NCBI RefSeq assembly: GCF_032854445.1 | Contig: NC_088297.1 | Span: 19,853,127 to 19,917,126, forward strand | Length of the DNA: 64,000 nt | Origin: Liolophura sinensis | Lineage: Eukaryota; Mollusca; Polyplacophora; Chitonida; Chitonidae | Direction of reading: 5' to 3' | Shown: one piece after another, positions 55,481-64,000 of the stretch | Layout of the letters: each line of letters starts with the position of its first letter | How positions within the stretch are numbered: position 1 is the stretch's first letter | Made by a program: the position numbers and the translations under genes | Notes under the pieces: model-generated | Told to the model about the DNA's origin: nothing | Seen by the model: only the letters and a program-made list of their open reading frames with translations | Database searches by the model: none

Positions 55481-56404
55481 TTTTCAGGTTATAAGTGTGC
55501 CTGAGTTTCATATAACTTGATCCTATCTGCAGGATATAGTGATCAGCAGTTTTTATAGCACAGTAACCGTCTTTTAAAATGATGTCCAGCATCGCTACAG
55601 TATACTTACAGCATGTCTGTCGATCTGTGACTTACACATCCATCACATGGTGAAGGCGTCTCTGTTGGATAGCAGACAACATGTCAAAACAAAACTGTGG
55701 CGTTTTTTAGAAAACTTCATAAATTAAACTAGTTACTCACCTAGGCGCTTTAACTCTCCACAAAAGTTTTCCCCTGTATCCCCAAATCGTATAATCTGAA
55801 TTATCAAAATGTCCGAGGCATCATTAAAGTATGTTCTCTACACATGCTTTGTTTTCATTTGTGACTGATCGGAGTTTCTAAAGCAATTTAATAAACATAT
55901 GTCAGTTAAAATGTTTTGTTCAACATAACAGGCTACCCACCTCTCGTAAAAACAAGCAGTGTGCAAAGCATGAGGGTGGAAGACAAGGTACCCTGAATAA
56001 CGCATACAAGTGAAATACAGTCTCTCTTTAAATGGCATTCTTGTTGTTCTACATAATGGTATATGAGCACAAAGTAACGATCTTAATCAAAGTGATGATT
56101 ATGGTATATTGCATTATAAGAATAGGTCTTTTAGGTGTCTACAATACTTACGCATTTTTCAGAAGACATTTTTGACACGGTGGCAAGTATCAGACGGCCT
56201 AGAATGGCGACACTGTAGTCTCGCTTAATCCCCATTCCAGAGCGTCTGCGACGTGCAGTGTATGTTTTCAGACTCCACCAGTGTACCTTAAGGGCTGGTT
56301 GTCTTTCAAACACTTTCATTTATTTAGAAGGCATATTTAATACCGAAATTTATATGGCGGAACTACGTATGCAGCGTATTTAACTTTGTTTTCGATAATT
56401 GTGC
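55481..56404. other. no gene seen
   Basis: Unassigned sequence between the tandem array and the right-hand fold-back repeat. A 62-codon minus frame at 56,131-56,319 (ATG, MKVFERQPALKVHWW) has no known motif. Confidence 0.35.
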
Positions 56405-56545
56405 TAGCTTTACCATGCCCGGTGGGGGATAAAGTTGGCACAAGATTCCAACTCAACCCCATATTCACAGCTGGACGAGCTGTATTCTGGCGAATATGGT
56501 ATTGAATGTTGTGTTGGAACCTGGTGCTAACTTCACCGAGCTTCT
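56405..56545. repeat. fold-back repeat, right member of the inverted pair
   Basis: Reverse complement of 52,630-52,800: AAGATTCCAACTCAACCCC, CATATTCACAGCTGG, GGTATTGAATGTTGTGTTGG and CTAACTTCACCGAGC. It is also palindromic within itself. Confidence 0.75.
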
Positions 56546-56764
56546 AGTTTTACCTTCTTTGCTGTCATCTATTATACTGTATTGCTGTATATATCAGGAT
56601 TCTGCTGGTGTTCTATGCATCCCGGAGATCTGCACTCTTTCTGTTGTTTTAATGTTCTTGTCTGTTAAATGGCAACACAGGTTTTTCAGTTATTCTAAAT
56701 CAACAGACGTCTAATAAATTGCATTTAGAATCAATGCGTTTATTTGATTCTTTTACTCAATTTT

Positions 56765-56950
56765 GTTGATGTCATGGTGCTAGAGAGCGTGTAAATTTAA
56801 GCATTTACAAAGACATTTAGAATAAGACCCCATGTGAGGTCAACTTACAGGAGAAACGGATATCTCCTCTTACGTGTGACCAATTAAAAACAACAACACC
56901 GTCGTCGCCGCTCTACTTTTGCTCTCTTTCGTGCAAACTGTTACATTTAG
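56765..56950 (+). repeat. family M repeat copy
   Basis: ATGTCATGGTGCTAGAGAGC, GTGTAAATTTAAGC, TACGTGTGACCAATTAAAAA, ACACCGTCGTCGCCGCTC and TTTTGCTCTC follow the reversed order of 44,925-45,115. Confidence 0.7.
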
Positions 56951-57220
56951 TGGAAATCTGTAGAAAACCATAACAAATGCATGTTAAGTACAGGAAAGTT
57001 ACTTTTTACATTATGGAAACCGTTGTAATATGTGTGTAAATGTTTAAATAGTAGCAAGGTGGCCCTGATAGATTGTTCAGTGCGTTCAAGTTAGCCACTG
57101 ATGAAGTTATTAGGATGTGCTTTAAAATGGTTACGTTACAAAAGACATTCAAGCAGTAAAATAATGACAATGATTTTCATTTATCTGGCAGAAATCCTGA
57201 ACACAGCAGGGCTGCTTCCG

Positions 57221-57490
57221 TTGTCTTACGTAAAGTCATGGGTATCGAAGTTGCGCAAGGTCGCGATCGGTCAGTACTTGGATGGGTGACCGCCTGGGAA
57301 CACCGAGTGCTGTAGGCCGTTGTCATTACGGCCGCTGTGAGCTCAAGTCCAGCTCATTCTGGCTTCCTCTCCGGCCCTGCGTGAGAAGGTCTTCCAGTCA
57401 CCTGCGGATGGTCGTGAGTTTTCCCCCTGGCTCTGCCCGGTTTCCTCCCACCATAATACTGGTCGCTGTCGTATAATTGAAATATTCACC
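57221..57490 (+). mobile_element. SINE-1 copy with a 5S-rRNA-like head
   Basis: Bases 57,245-57,318 follow the 3' two-thirds of animal 5S rRNA: TCGAAGTTGCGCAAGG, then AGTACTTGGATGGGTGACCG, CCTGGGAA and GTGCTGTAGGC, so the 5S internal promoter elements are largely present. GTCTTACG at 57,221 may be the 5S start, with a deletion behind it. The sequence then enters SINE-1 at GAGCTCAAGTCCAGCTC (the B-box side of the tRNA-like head) and continues with the normal body (CTGCGGATGGTCGTGAG, CCGGTTTCCTCCCACC) and GTATAATTGAAATATTC. This is a chimeric head and not a functional 5S gene. Confidence 0.88.
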
Positions 57491-57884
57491 GTGCCCGAAG
57501 GGCTTGATGTGGTCTCCACAGTGAAATATTGGACAGTAAGTCTGTATGATTACACACGATAGAAATATCGTACATGACACTGGACATAAATGTATGCAAT
57601 CGGATATATGAAACTGACATATGCATGATGATCAAAACACACTAACCAATCAACTAATACAATGATACAATAACTAAAACTTAATTAACATGCCTATCTG
57701 AAAGTATAGTACGCCAAAAGGAGATTATTCTTTCACATTTCAAGAATCACACACTATTTCCGTTGTAGTGAGGACCGCTTACACAAAAGGAAAAACTGGT
57801 CCCTTTTGAATTTTGAGTATCTCTAGAATCGTGATGTCTAATAAACTGCAGTTAACATCATCGCATTTTTAACCTAGTTCTGCG

Positions 57885-57985
57885 TAAGCCATGGTGCTTG
57901 TGGGCGTGTAAATTGTTGCTCTTTATGCACTTACACGAAAACCCAGACTGGCGTAAAATGACAAGAGGGCGAGTTTCACCAGTAA
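57885..57985 (+). repeat. family M repeat, partial
   Basis: GCCATGGTGCTTGTGGGCG, TGTAAATTGTTGCTC, TTATGCACTTACAC and AGGGCGAGTTTCACC follow the reversed copy at 44,925-45,115. A further partial piece (AGTAAAAGCAGAGGAGCGAC) is at 61,345-61,415. Confidence 0.65.
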
Positions 57986-58164
57986 GTTTAAGTTCGAATT
58001 CAGTTATTGTTGCGAGGATTCTCCAAAAGTGTTAGGAATGTGCTGTGGCATGTCTACAGTCGTCCTAGAATTGAAATAATCGTTCGCGTGGCGTAAACTT
58101 CAAAGCAATACAATTCCTTATCTTTTGGTTGCATGAGATTTCATTTGTGTCTAATTCTTGCCCT

Positions 58165-58395
58165 TTGATATTTATTTATTTATGTGATTGATGCTTTACG
58201 CCGTAGTCAAGAATATTTCACTTATACAAAAGACAAAAAGACGACCATCCACAGGTGGCTGGCAAAACCTTCCCACGTACGACCGGAGAGAATGAATTAT
58301 CTGGTATTGAACAGAGCGACCGCATTGCTGAGAGGCTCCTGGATCATTGTGCCCCTCTGGAACGATGGCCACCTCCGCCAAGGAGGCTTCTGTCC
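58165..58395 (-). mobile_element. SINE-1 copy with internal deletion and head
   Basis: TTATTTATGTGATTGATGC, TTTACGCCGTAGTCAAGAA, then a jump to GACGACCATCCACAGGTGG. The head side reads GAGCGACCGCATTGCTGAGA, GGCTCCTGGATCATTGTGCC and CGCCAAGGAGGC. Confidence 0.85.
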
Positions 58396-58854
58396 CTTGG
58401 TGCAATGATCAACGGCAACCTTACCGCTGGTTACATTGTCAAACATGCTCTTGTGTTCCAAACCTCACATAGACTCAGTTTGATCTTCAGCACATATATT
58501 AAATTAGAGTGGCACTGTTCACAAACCAGTGTCTGCCAGCAGAATACTTGGGAAATGATCTACAGTTCAAATAATGATGTGACATCGCAAGTATCGCTTA
58601 AGAAGTTGATACAACCAAAACACTGAAACACTAAAATTGAACGTGGAGTTAGACGCCTCATCCATTCCCCTGCTAAGAGATAATCATATAGTGTCTTACT
58701 AGCTACGGCCATTTTCCCGTGGTTTAAAATATGCTGTCTTTCGATTTTAACGCATCATTATTTTTAGGTACTTTTTAATTCGTTGGTTGGTTGGTGTTTG
58801 GGATATTGGCGTGTTCCAGTCCCTAGGTGTGAATGATTTACACCAACAACCGTA

Positions 58855-59178
58855 ATGTGGGTCGTTTTTAAAACCTCTGTCACTTGGTTTATTTTTGGAG
58901 GTTATATAATAATAATAATTGAAAACCATGTTGTTTCATGGTTCAAACATGTTCTCAGCACAACATGGCTAAAGTACACCAGCCGTCAACGCTACGTGGC
59001 GTTACTAGCCATACTCATTCATTTATTCTTACTTTATCAGTGCTTTAGAGTTATGTGTGATATCAGCCATAAGGGCATTCTTAACTCCAAAACCTCTGGC
59101 CCAAGTCTGAAGGCGACCAATGTCATCTTTTCCGAAAGCGAAGAATTTCTGTACTCCGTGACATATGGCACTTTCTAA
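58855..59178 (+). CDS. hypothetical open frame with hydrophobic segments
   Basis: A 107-codon frame from an ATG at 58,855. Two hydrophobic stretches are visible (FIFGGYIIIII, and YVALLAILIHLFLLY after a basic SRQR). The second, with its basic flank, resembles a signal anchor. No family is recognised and no splice context was established. It may be chance in an AT-rich stretch. Confidence 0.18.
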   Translation: MWVVFKTSVTWFIFGGYIIIIIENHVVSWFKHVLSTTWLKYTSRQRYVALLAILIHLFLLYQCFRVMCDISHKGILNSKTSGPSLKATNVIFSESEEFLYSVTYGTF

Positions 59179-59441
59179 GACGAATTCACGAGATTAAGGG
59201 AAATACATGTATAGTACCGCCTGGATTTAGATTGACCGGGTGAATATTCGGGATTTAACACCACTTTGGCAGTATTCCAGCGCACGTGTTTAGAGGTAAA
59301 GCCTGAGAGTTTAGCGGAAAGTAATGTGTACAATCTGCTCCCAGACGTTGTAGAACCCTTCATCGTCTACTGGTGACTGGCAACACATCGATCATGGTAT
59401 TTTAAGACTTATGTAAAAAAAAATCGACTTTCTTCTTAGAA

Positions 59442-59689
59442 TTGAGGAAAAGGACGATTTATTTGCCTCAGACTACACTACCATTTTTTTCTTCTTCTGA
59501 GAATGATGCATTCTTTTTTTTCTATCAAACATTCATTTAAGTTTTATTGCACCCAAAGCAATGAAACTCACAAGGATTACCGTCACTAAGTTGAAGTTGC
59601 ATCCTTTGAATGAGAACTCTACAGTCTTCTTATCATCGAGGAAAAGGACAATTTATTTGTCTCAGACACCACTACCATTTTCCAGTTTT

Positions 59690-59720
<31 letters not shown>

Positions 59721-59780
59721 GACTACCCATCGCAACAGAGCTCACAAGGGATATTAACGCTATCTTAAAGGTGCGTCATT
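59442..59780. repeat. tandem duplication of about 190 bp
   Basis: GAGGAAAAGGACGATTTATT / GAGGAAAAGGACAATTTATT, CAGACTACACTACCATTTT / CAGACACCACTACCATTTT, and AACTCACAAGGATTACCG / GCTCACAAGGGATATTAACG occur in the same order in two units starting at 59,442 and 59,635. The second contains a C13-A9 run at 59,694-59,715. Confidence 0.8.
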
Positions 59781-60184
59781 GAAATTGGTCAGTTTATGCA
59801 GATCACATGTAGTGGAAGTAATTTAAACTGTAGTTCCGATTAAACCATAATCCCGTTATACAAACGCTGACTTTGCTAACTCAGCAGGTTGATTGGAAAT
59901 TGAGATGTCATTCGTTAGTGAGCATTTGGATGCTGCAAGTACTTGTACCAAATCGAGTGAGACAGTCTTGGTACCACAGTTCTAAGGTTTCATGAAATGT
60001 GATATTTCTAAAAACTGCTGATGGTTCATGTTTACTGTATTTTTCACTGGATTAAACTAGTTTAGAAAATTGCTGTTATCAATGAAATAAAAATCAGTTG
60101 ATGGCTTTATTATTATAAAGATAGAAATTGTGTTTCAGTTTATTTTTCGTTTTTTCCATAACCTAATAATTTTGTGACTTACCT
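59781..60184. other. no gene seen
   Basis: Unassigned AT-rich sequence. Confidence 0.35.
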
Positions 60185-60285
60185 TTCCAGCCCGGTTCCT
60201 TCCAACCATAAATCTGGCCGCTGTCGTGTAAGCGAAATATTCTTGTGTACGGCGTGAAACACCAATCAAATAAAATAGATACATT
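60185..60285 (+). mobile_element. SINE-1 3' half
   Basis: CAGCCCGGTTCCTTCCAACC, TGGCCGCTGTCGTGTAAGCG, AAATATTCTTGTGTACGGCG and ACACCAATCAAATAAAATAG: body end and tail only. Confidence 0.85.
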
Positions 60286-60819
60286 TACCGTTAGAGCTTT
60301 CCTCACAAGTTTAACTATTTTGGTAGGTTTATTATCTCATTTTATGTTATACTCCCCATCCTTCTGTTTCTGTATAATGCTCTCAATAAATGGTAACGGG
60401 TTTCGTCTATCGCAGCCTGAGATCATAATTCTTAACCTGCTCAGTAATGGGTCTGTCACGTTTCCAAAGCCTTTTGGTTGAAATTCTGTAGCCATCCGCA
60501 CTATCGAAAACACCTCATCTCAGATCAGACACCGAAATCGCGTTTGTTCACTATATAACGAAGTCGACATGGCGATTCCATATCTATACTTGGCATATCA
60601 GAAAACCTCATCTAATCATAAAACACGATGAAAATGGATCCATTGCCGCTATAAGCTAGAAGACGCAATACGTTTATAACCATTGTGATATATTGATTTT
60701 TCTTTCCCATTATTGACGAGGATCCTTTGTATGTGTTCAATCATAAAACATCAGCTCTGCTAAGGTGTTACGGGCTGACGGGTTCAATACACTTTTTGTC
60801 ACGTGATTGTTAGCTGAAA

Positions 60820-60965
60820 TGAATTTATTTATTTATTTGATTGGTGTTTTACGCCGTACTCAAGAATATTTCACTTATACGACGGCGGCCAGCATTATGG
60901 TGGGTGGAAACCTGGCAGAGCCCGGGAGAAACCCACGACCATCCGCAGGTTGCTGTCAGACCTTG
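60820..60965 (-). mobile_element. SINE-1 copy, close to the family average
   Basis: Plus strand: ATTTATTTATTTATTTGATT, GGTGTTTTACGCCGTACTCA, AGAATATTTCACTTATACGA, CGGCGGCCAGCATTATGG, CCACGACCATCCGCAGGTTG. Truncated before the head at GACCTT. Confidence 0.92.
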
Positions 60966-62067
60966 AAATGAAAGGACAAAGCAATGCGTGACTTAAGCGG
61001 CCTAGCACTTAAAATATAGAGTAAAGAGCTGATCTCAAATGATTATGATATACGTTTATTAGTTATAAATATTTATTTATTTGACTGCGTGAATGCGTTT
61101 AATGGAATTACCTTGACAATGGAAGTTTCATTCAACGTGAGAAAGGCTGCAAGATTTAACTGAGGAAACCCCATGTCCACTGTCCACATGTCTGTATCAC
61201 TTTAATTGGTTTATTACAGAGAGGCACGATAACCACCCGCTGTTAACCGGTGCTGTTATGTGCTGACCTGACAGGTTGTCTGCTGATAACACAGGCCTGA
61301 TATTTATCAGACACACCTTGTTTTTATCAGTTATTTTAAACACTAACATCACGGGGAGTAAAAGCAGAGGAGCGACGACACTGTTATAGTTGGCAAATGG
61401 TCACACATCTTGTCTTGTTATCGGTCTAGAATGATTGTCAAAAATTGAACGTCATGTGAGCTCCATTATCTGACAAGGATTCTAGACTTCGCTCAAATAA
61501 CTGTTATCGTTAGGACGGTAATTCGGTAGACGCTAAGTCTGTGGACCGTAATTCGGTTGACGATGAGCCTATGTGAATCTGCTGTCACTTTTGTCTGCGC
61601 CAGTTATCCTCTTTCATACGCTCAAAGTAAATTAAATCTTAGCGGGATAGGACGACTGGGCATTTCATGGAAAAAAATTGTTTACGAATTTCCAAGAACT
61701 TATCTACATGTTAAATACTTTTTATCCCTGAAAATACCTTCTGAAGTTTTCCGTTACTTCCTTGTCGCACAAAGCTGTTCTGGGGAGCGTAAATGGCGCC
61801 ATAGATTTAGAGTACAAAAAAGCAAGTGAACTACTGACCCTCAAATTTTCGCAAACTGAGTAAAGTTTTTCATTAACCTACCTTTACGTATGACACATTA
61901 CAAACTATCACAATGTCGTCGCTGTAGTGTGTCTTCTTCCATGCAGAATTACCTTAATTCTATACTAACATACTGTAAGAGATCACTCCTTCGCTTCTGC
62001 ATTGACAACCTTTTTGCATGTATTAATACTGATTTTACAATAGCAGGCAGAGCCACAGAATATATTG
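60966..62067. other. no gene seen; family M piece
   Basis: Holds the family M piece at 61,345-61,415 and a short tandem of GTAATTCGGT words (61,517-61,558). No gene is supported. Confidence 0.4.
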
Positions 62068-62180
62068 GATTGGCGTTTTACACCGTACTCAAGAATAATC
62101 AATTATGCCTCAGCAGCCTGTATTATCGTTGGAGGAGACAGGACAGAGGCGGGGAGAGCCGACCACCATACCCAGGTGTG
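62068..62180 (-). mobile_element. SINE-1 copy, diverged
   Basis: GGATTGGCGTTTTACACCGT, ACTCAAGAATAATC, GGAGGAGACAGGACAGAGGC and GACCACCATACCCAGG are recognisable SINE-1 words. Confidence 0.7.
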
Positions 62181-62569
62181 AAATACCCAGGAACATCAAA
62201 TATAAACACTTTTACTTGATTGTATACCTAACAGGTTACACAATGGTTAAGAAACAGCTGTAGATGTTGATATCGCAATGGCTCGGCATGATCATAGAAA
62301 AGGCTCGTTTGGTTTGGCTTTCTCAGTATTGTTCCGGTCTGTTCATGACGGTGTCCAATTACATGTATGACAAGTCCATCTCAATGATATAATGACATAT
62401 TTTAGTGCCGTTGCGTTGTAATTACAGGTATATATTTTTATTATATATGATGATCTAATTCAACACGATGAATATATAGCTCTCTGTCATGTAACTAAAA
62501 ATGATTCAGAGCGCGAAATTCTTGAGGATTATTGGTACCATGAAGCTCTGGACTGGACTCGCTTATCAT

Positions 62570-63870
62570 CAGTCATGCCAGTGCTTATTAATACTTCTGT
62601 CAAGTACACTGTTGTCTTATAGACGGCTTCCTCCACGATTGCATTTGTCTTAACCCTCAACAGTAGGGTTTATAGACTATTCCCCCCCCCCCCCCTTTTT
62701 TTTCTGAAGTGCGCATTTTTGATTACCAAATTATTTCCTATAATTATTCTCCAGGCGCGAAGGAATGTCTCCTTCAGGTCGATTCACGTCGATGTGGATT
62801 CTCTTGGATATTTGGCGCAGACGATTTTCCGTTGCTGTGCCCCTGATGAATTGGCCACTTTGTTGGGATTACCCTCTGCAAAGAGGCATTAGAGTATGAT
62901 TTGAATTGGCATCAATAAGGTCGTTGCAGAAACATGCCTGTGTCTGTGCACTTACCGTGGAGCGTAAAGTGCTTGTCGTCTCCGTCTTGAATTCAGCCAT
63001 AACCGCTTCAGTCACGGGATTAGAAACACAGTAGCCTGCGTTAGCATGTAGATGATATGCTTTCAGATCCTTAGGTGTGACCAAAAGCACAATTGTGACA
63101 AAAGAATTAAATTTCAAGTTAAAATAAAAATGAAGGATCCGGTTTAAAGACTGCAACATTTTATTTAAGATTTGCAACATCACTGTGAACAACAACTTTG
63201 ATTGATTCTGCCAAAGTGCCTTGGAGAAAGTTCATTTTTCAGCTGAAAATAATGTTTTTTTTTTCTAAAAATGTAGGGTATGATGCACAAAACACGTAAA
63301 ACTGTCAATATTTGAACTTGTCAACGGCATGAAAAAAGTTGTCAAATTAAAAAGTACAGATTTACAAAGGTCGTTACTAAAATATTCACGAATAAGCACA
63401 GCACAACTAATATGAAAGTAGACTCCTTTGCGGCTTGTATGCACAGCCTGCGTTCTCGTTTGCGCCATACCTTTCCCTCCTTACATTCCTTGGACCGTTC
63501 TCCTTCTCTCAGTGCTCCCTCCGTCAAGTCATCCCATGGACTATACATCCTCACATCATTCCATGGCTGATTGTTCCAGCGCTGATGTAGACAGTCTCGG
63601 CGGGGAAATCAAGTAATTTCGACTAGCCTAATAGTCAGCTCTGTTCAGACGAAATTGGTACCAATCCGGTTCAGGTACAATACACACACTGTACTTCGAC
63701 ACGAGGAAAGTGTAAGACAAAGGATATGTACGTGCGTTCCCCATTTCACTAATTACGTATTAATAGTTCACTAGCTATGCGTTTCTCGCATACGGTTGTC
63801 CTAAAAGCTAAGAGTGTAAGAGTGGAGCATTCTTTCCTTTTATTAAATTTCTCTCTCACGTATTGCGATA
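62570..63870 (+). repeat. decayed direct copy of parts of 44.1-47.7 kb
   Basis: CCAGTGCTTATTAATACTTC, TTGGCGCAGACGATTTTCCG, CCTGATGAATTGGCC, ACATGCCTGTGTCTG, then CTCCGTCAAGTCATCC and GACAAAGGATATGTACGTG keep the same order as in the earlier region. A run of 14 C followed by 8 T interrupts it at 62,682-62,703. Confidence 0.65.
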
Positions 63871-64000
63871 TAAATTTTATACATGGATAACAAATTTTGA
63901 TATACTGTATGTTTGCAACGTTTCGACATACATTTAAGCATCATTGTAAAGCAAAGAAGGAATGTTAAAATGCACGTCGAAAAATGCCAAAGTAACAAAA

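Noticed and set aside
57245-57318. A 5S rRNA gene
   Set aside because: Only the 3' two-thirds match well, the 5' part is deleted, and the sequence runs directly into a SINE body, so it is a SINE head.

Overview
The window looks like non-coding, repeat-dense nuclear DNA from a marine invertebrate, most likely a mollusc or another lophotrochozoan. The base composition is AT-rich. Two SINE families are interspersed throughout, and there are decayed Ty3-type, Penelope-like, Tc1/mariner and piggyBac elements of metazoan type, many tandem repeats, and no convincing multi-exon host gene. The species cannot be named from the sequence alone. Reading frames here often lack an ATG or are open only because a repeat period is a multiple of three, so I call very few of them genes.

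Layout. 1-4.8 kb is a nest of broken transposons: a Penelope-like reverse transcriptase fragment, a Ty3-type gag-pol remnant, then an inverted Tc1/mariner transposase. 5.1-6.0 kb is a repeat whose inverted copy lies at 26.8-27.6 kb. 7.5-23.2 kb and 31.2-41.8 kb are the two arms of a large, old, imperfect inverted duplication around a spacer of about 8 kb. The left arm alone holds a block at 15.5-21.1 kb made of a short-unit tandem array, a 63-bp satellite open for about 650 codons, and a nearly intact piggyBac element inserted at a TTAA inside that satellite. 43-52 kb holds inverted-repeat and fold-back elements, a TIR element carrying four 88-bp repeats, and the 5' half of another Penelope-like reverse transcriptase. 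52.6-56.5 kb lies between two inverted copies of a fold-back sequence and contains a 21-bp tandem array. 57-64 kb carries more SINEs, one of them with a 5S-rRNA-like head, and a decayed direct copy of parts of 44.1-47.7 kb.

How the parts relate. At least 20 copies or fragments of SINE-1 are present; copies differ in their head (tRNA-like or 5S-like) but share one body and an A-rich CAAATAAATA-type tail. SINE-2 has a tRNA-like head, and two copies have perfect 12-13 bp target-site duplications, a direct sign of retrotransposition. Three further Penelope-like RT fragments lie inside or near a dispersed repeat called family P here, which may be the terminal part of that retroelement. One SINE-1 copy sits at the same place in both duplication arms, so it predates the duplication. 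The satellite/piggyBac block and one SINE-2 are in one arm only, so they probably came later.

Limits. All similarities were found by eye. Block edges are good to a few tens of bases, and identity levels are impressions, not measurements.
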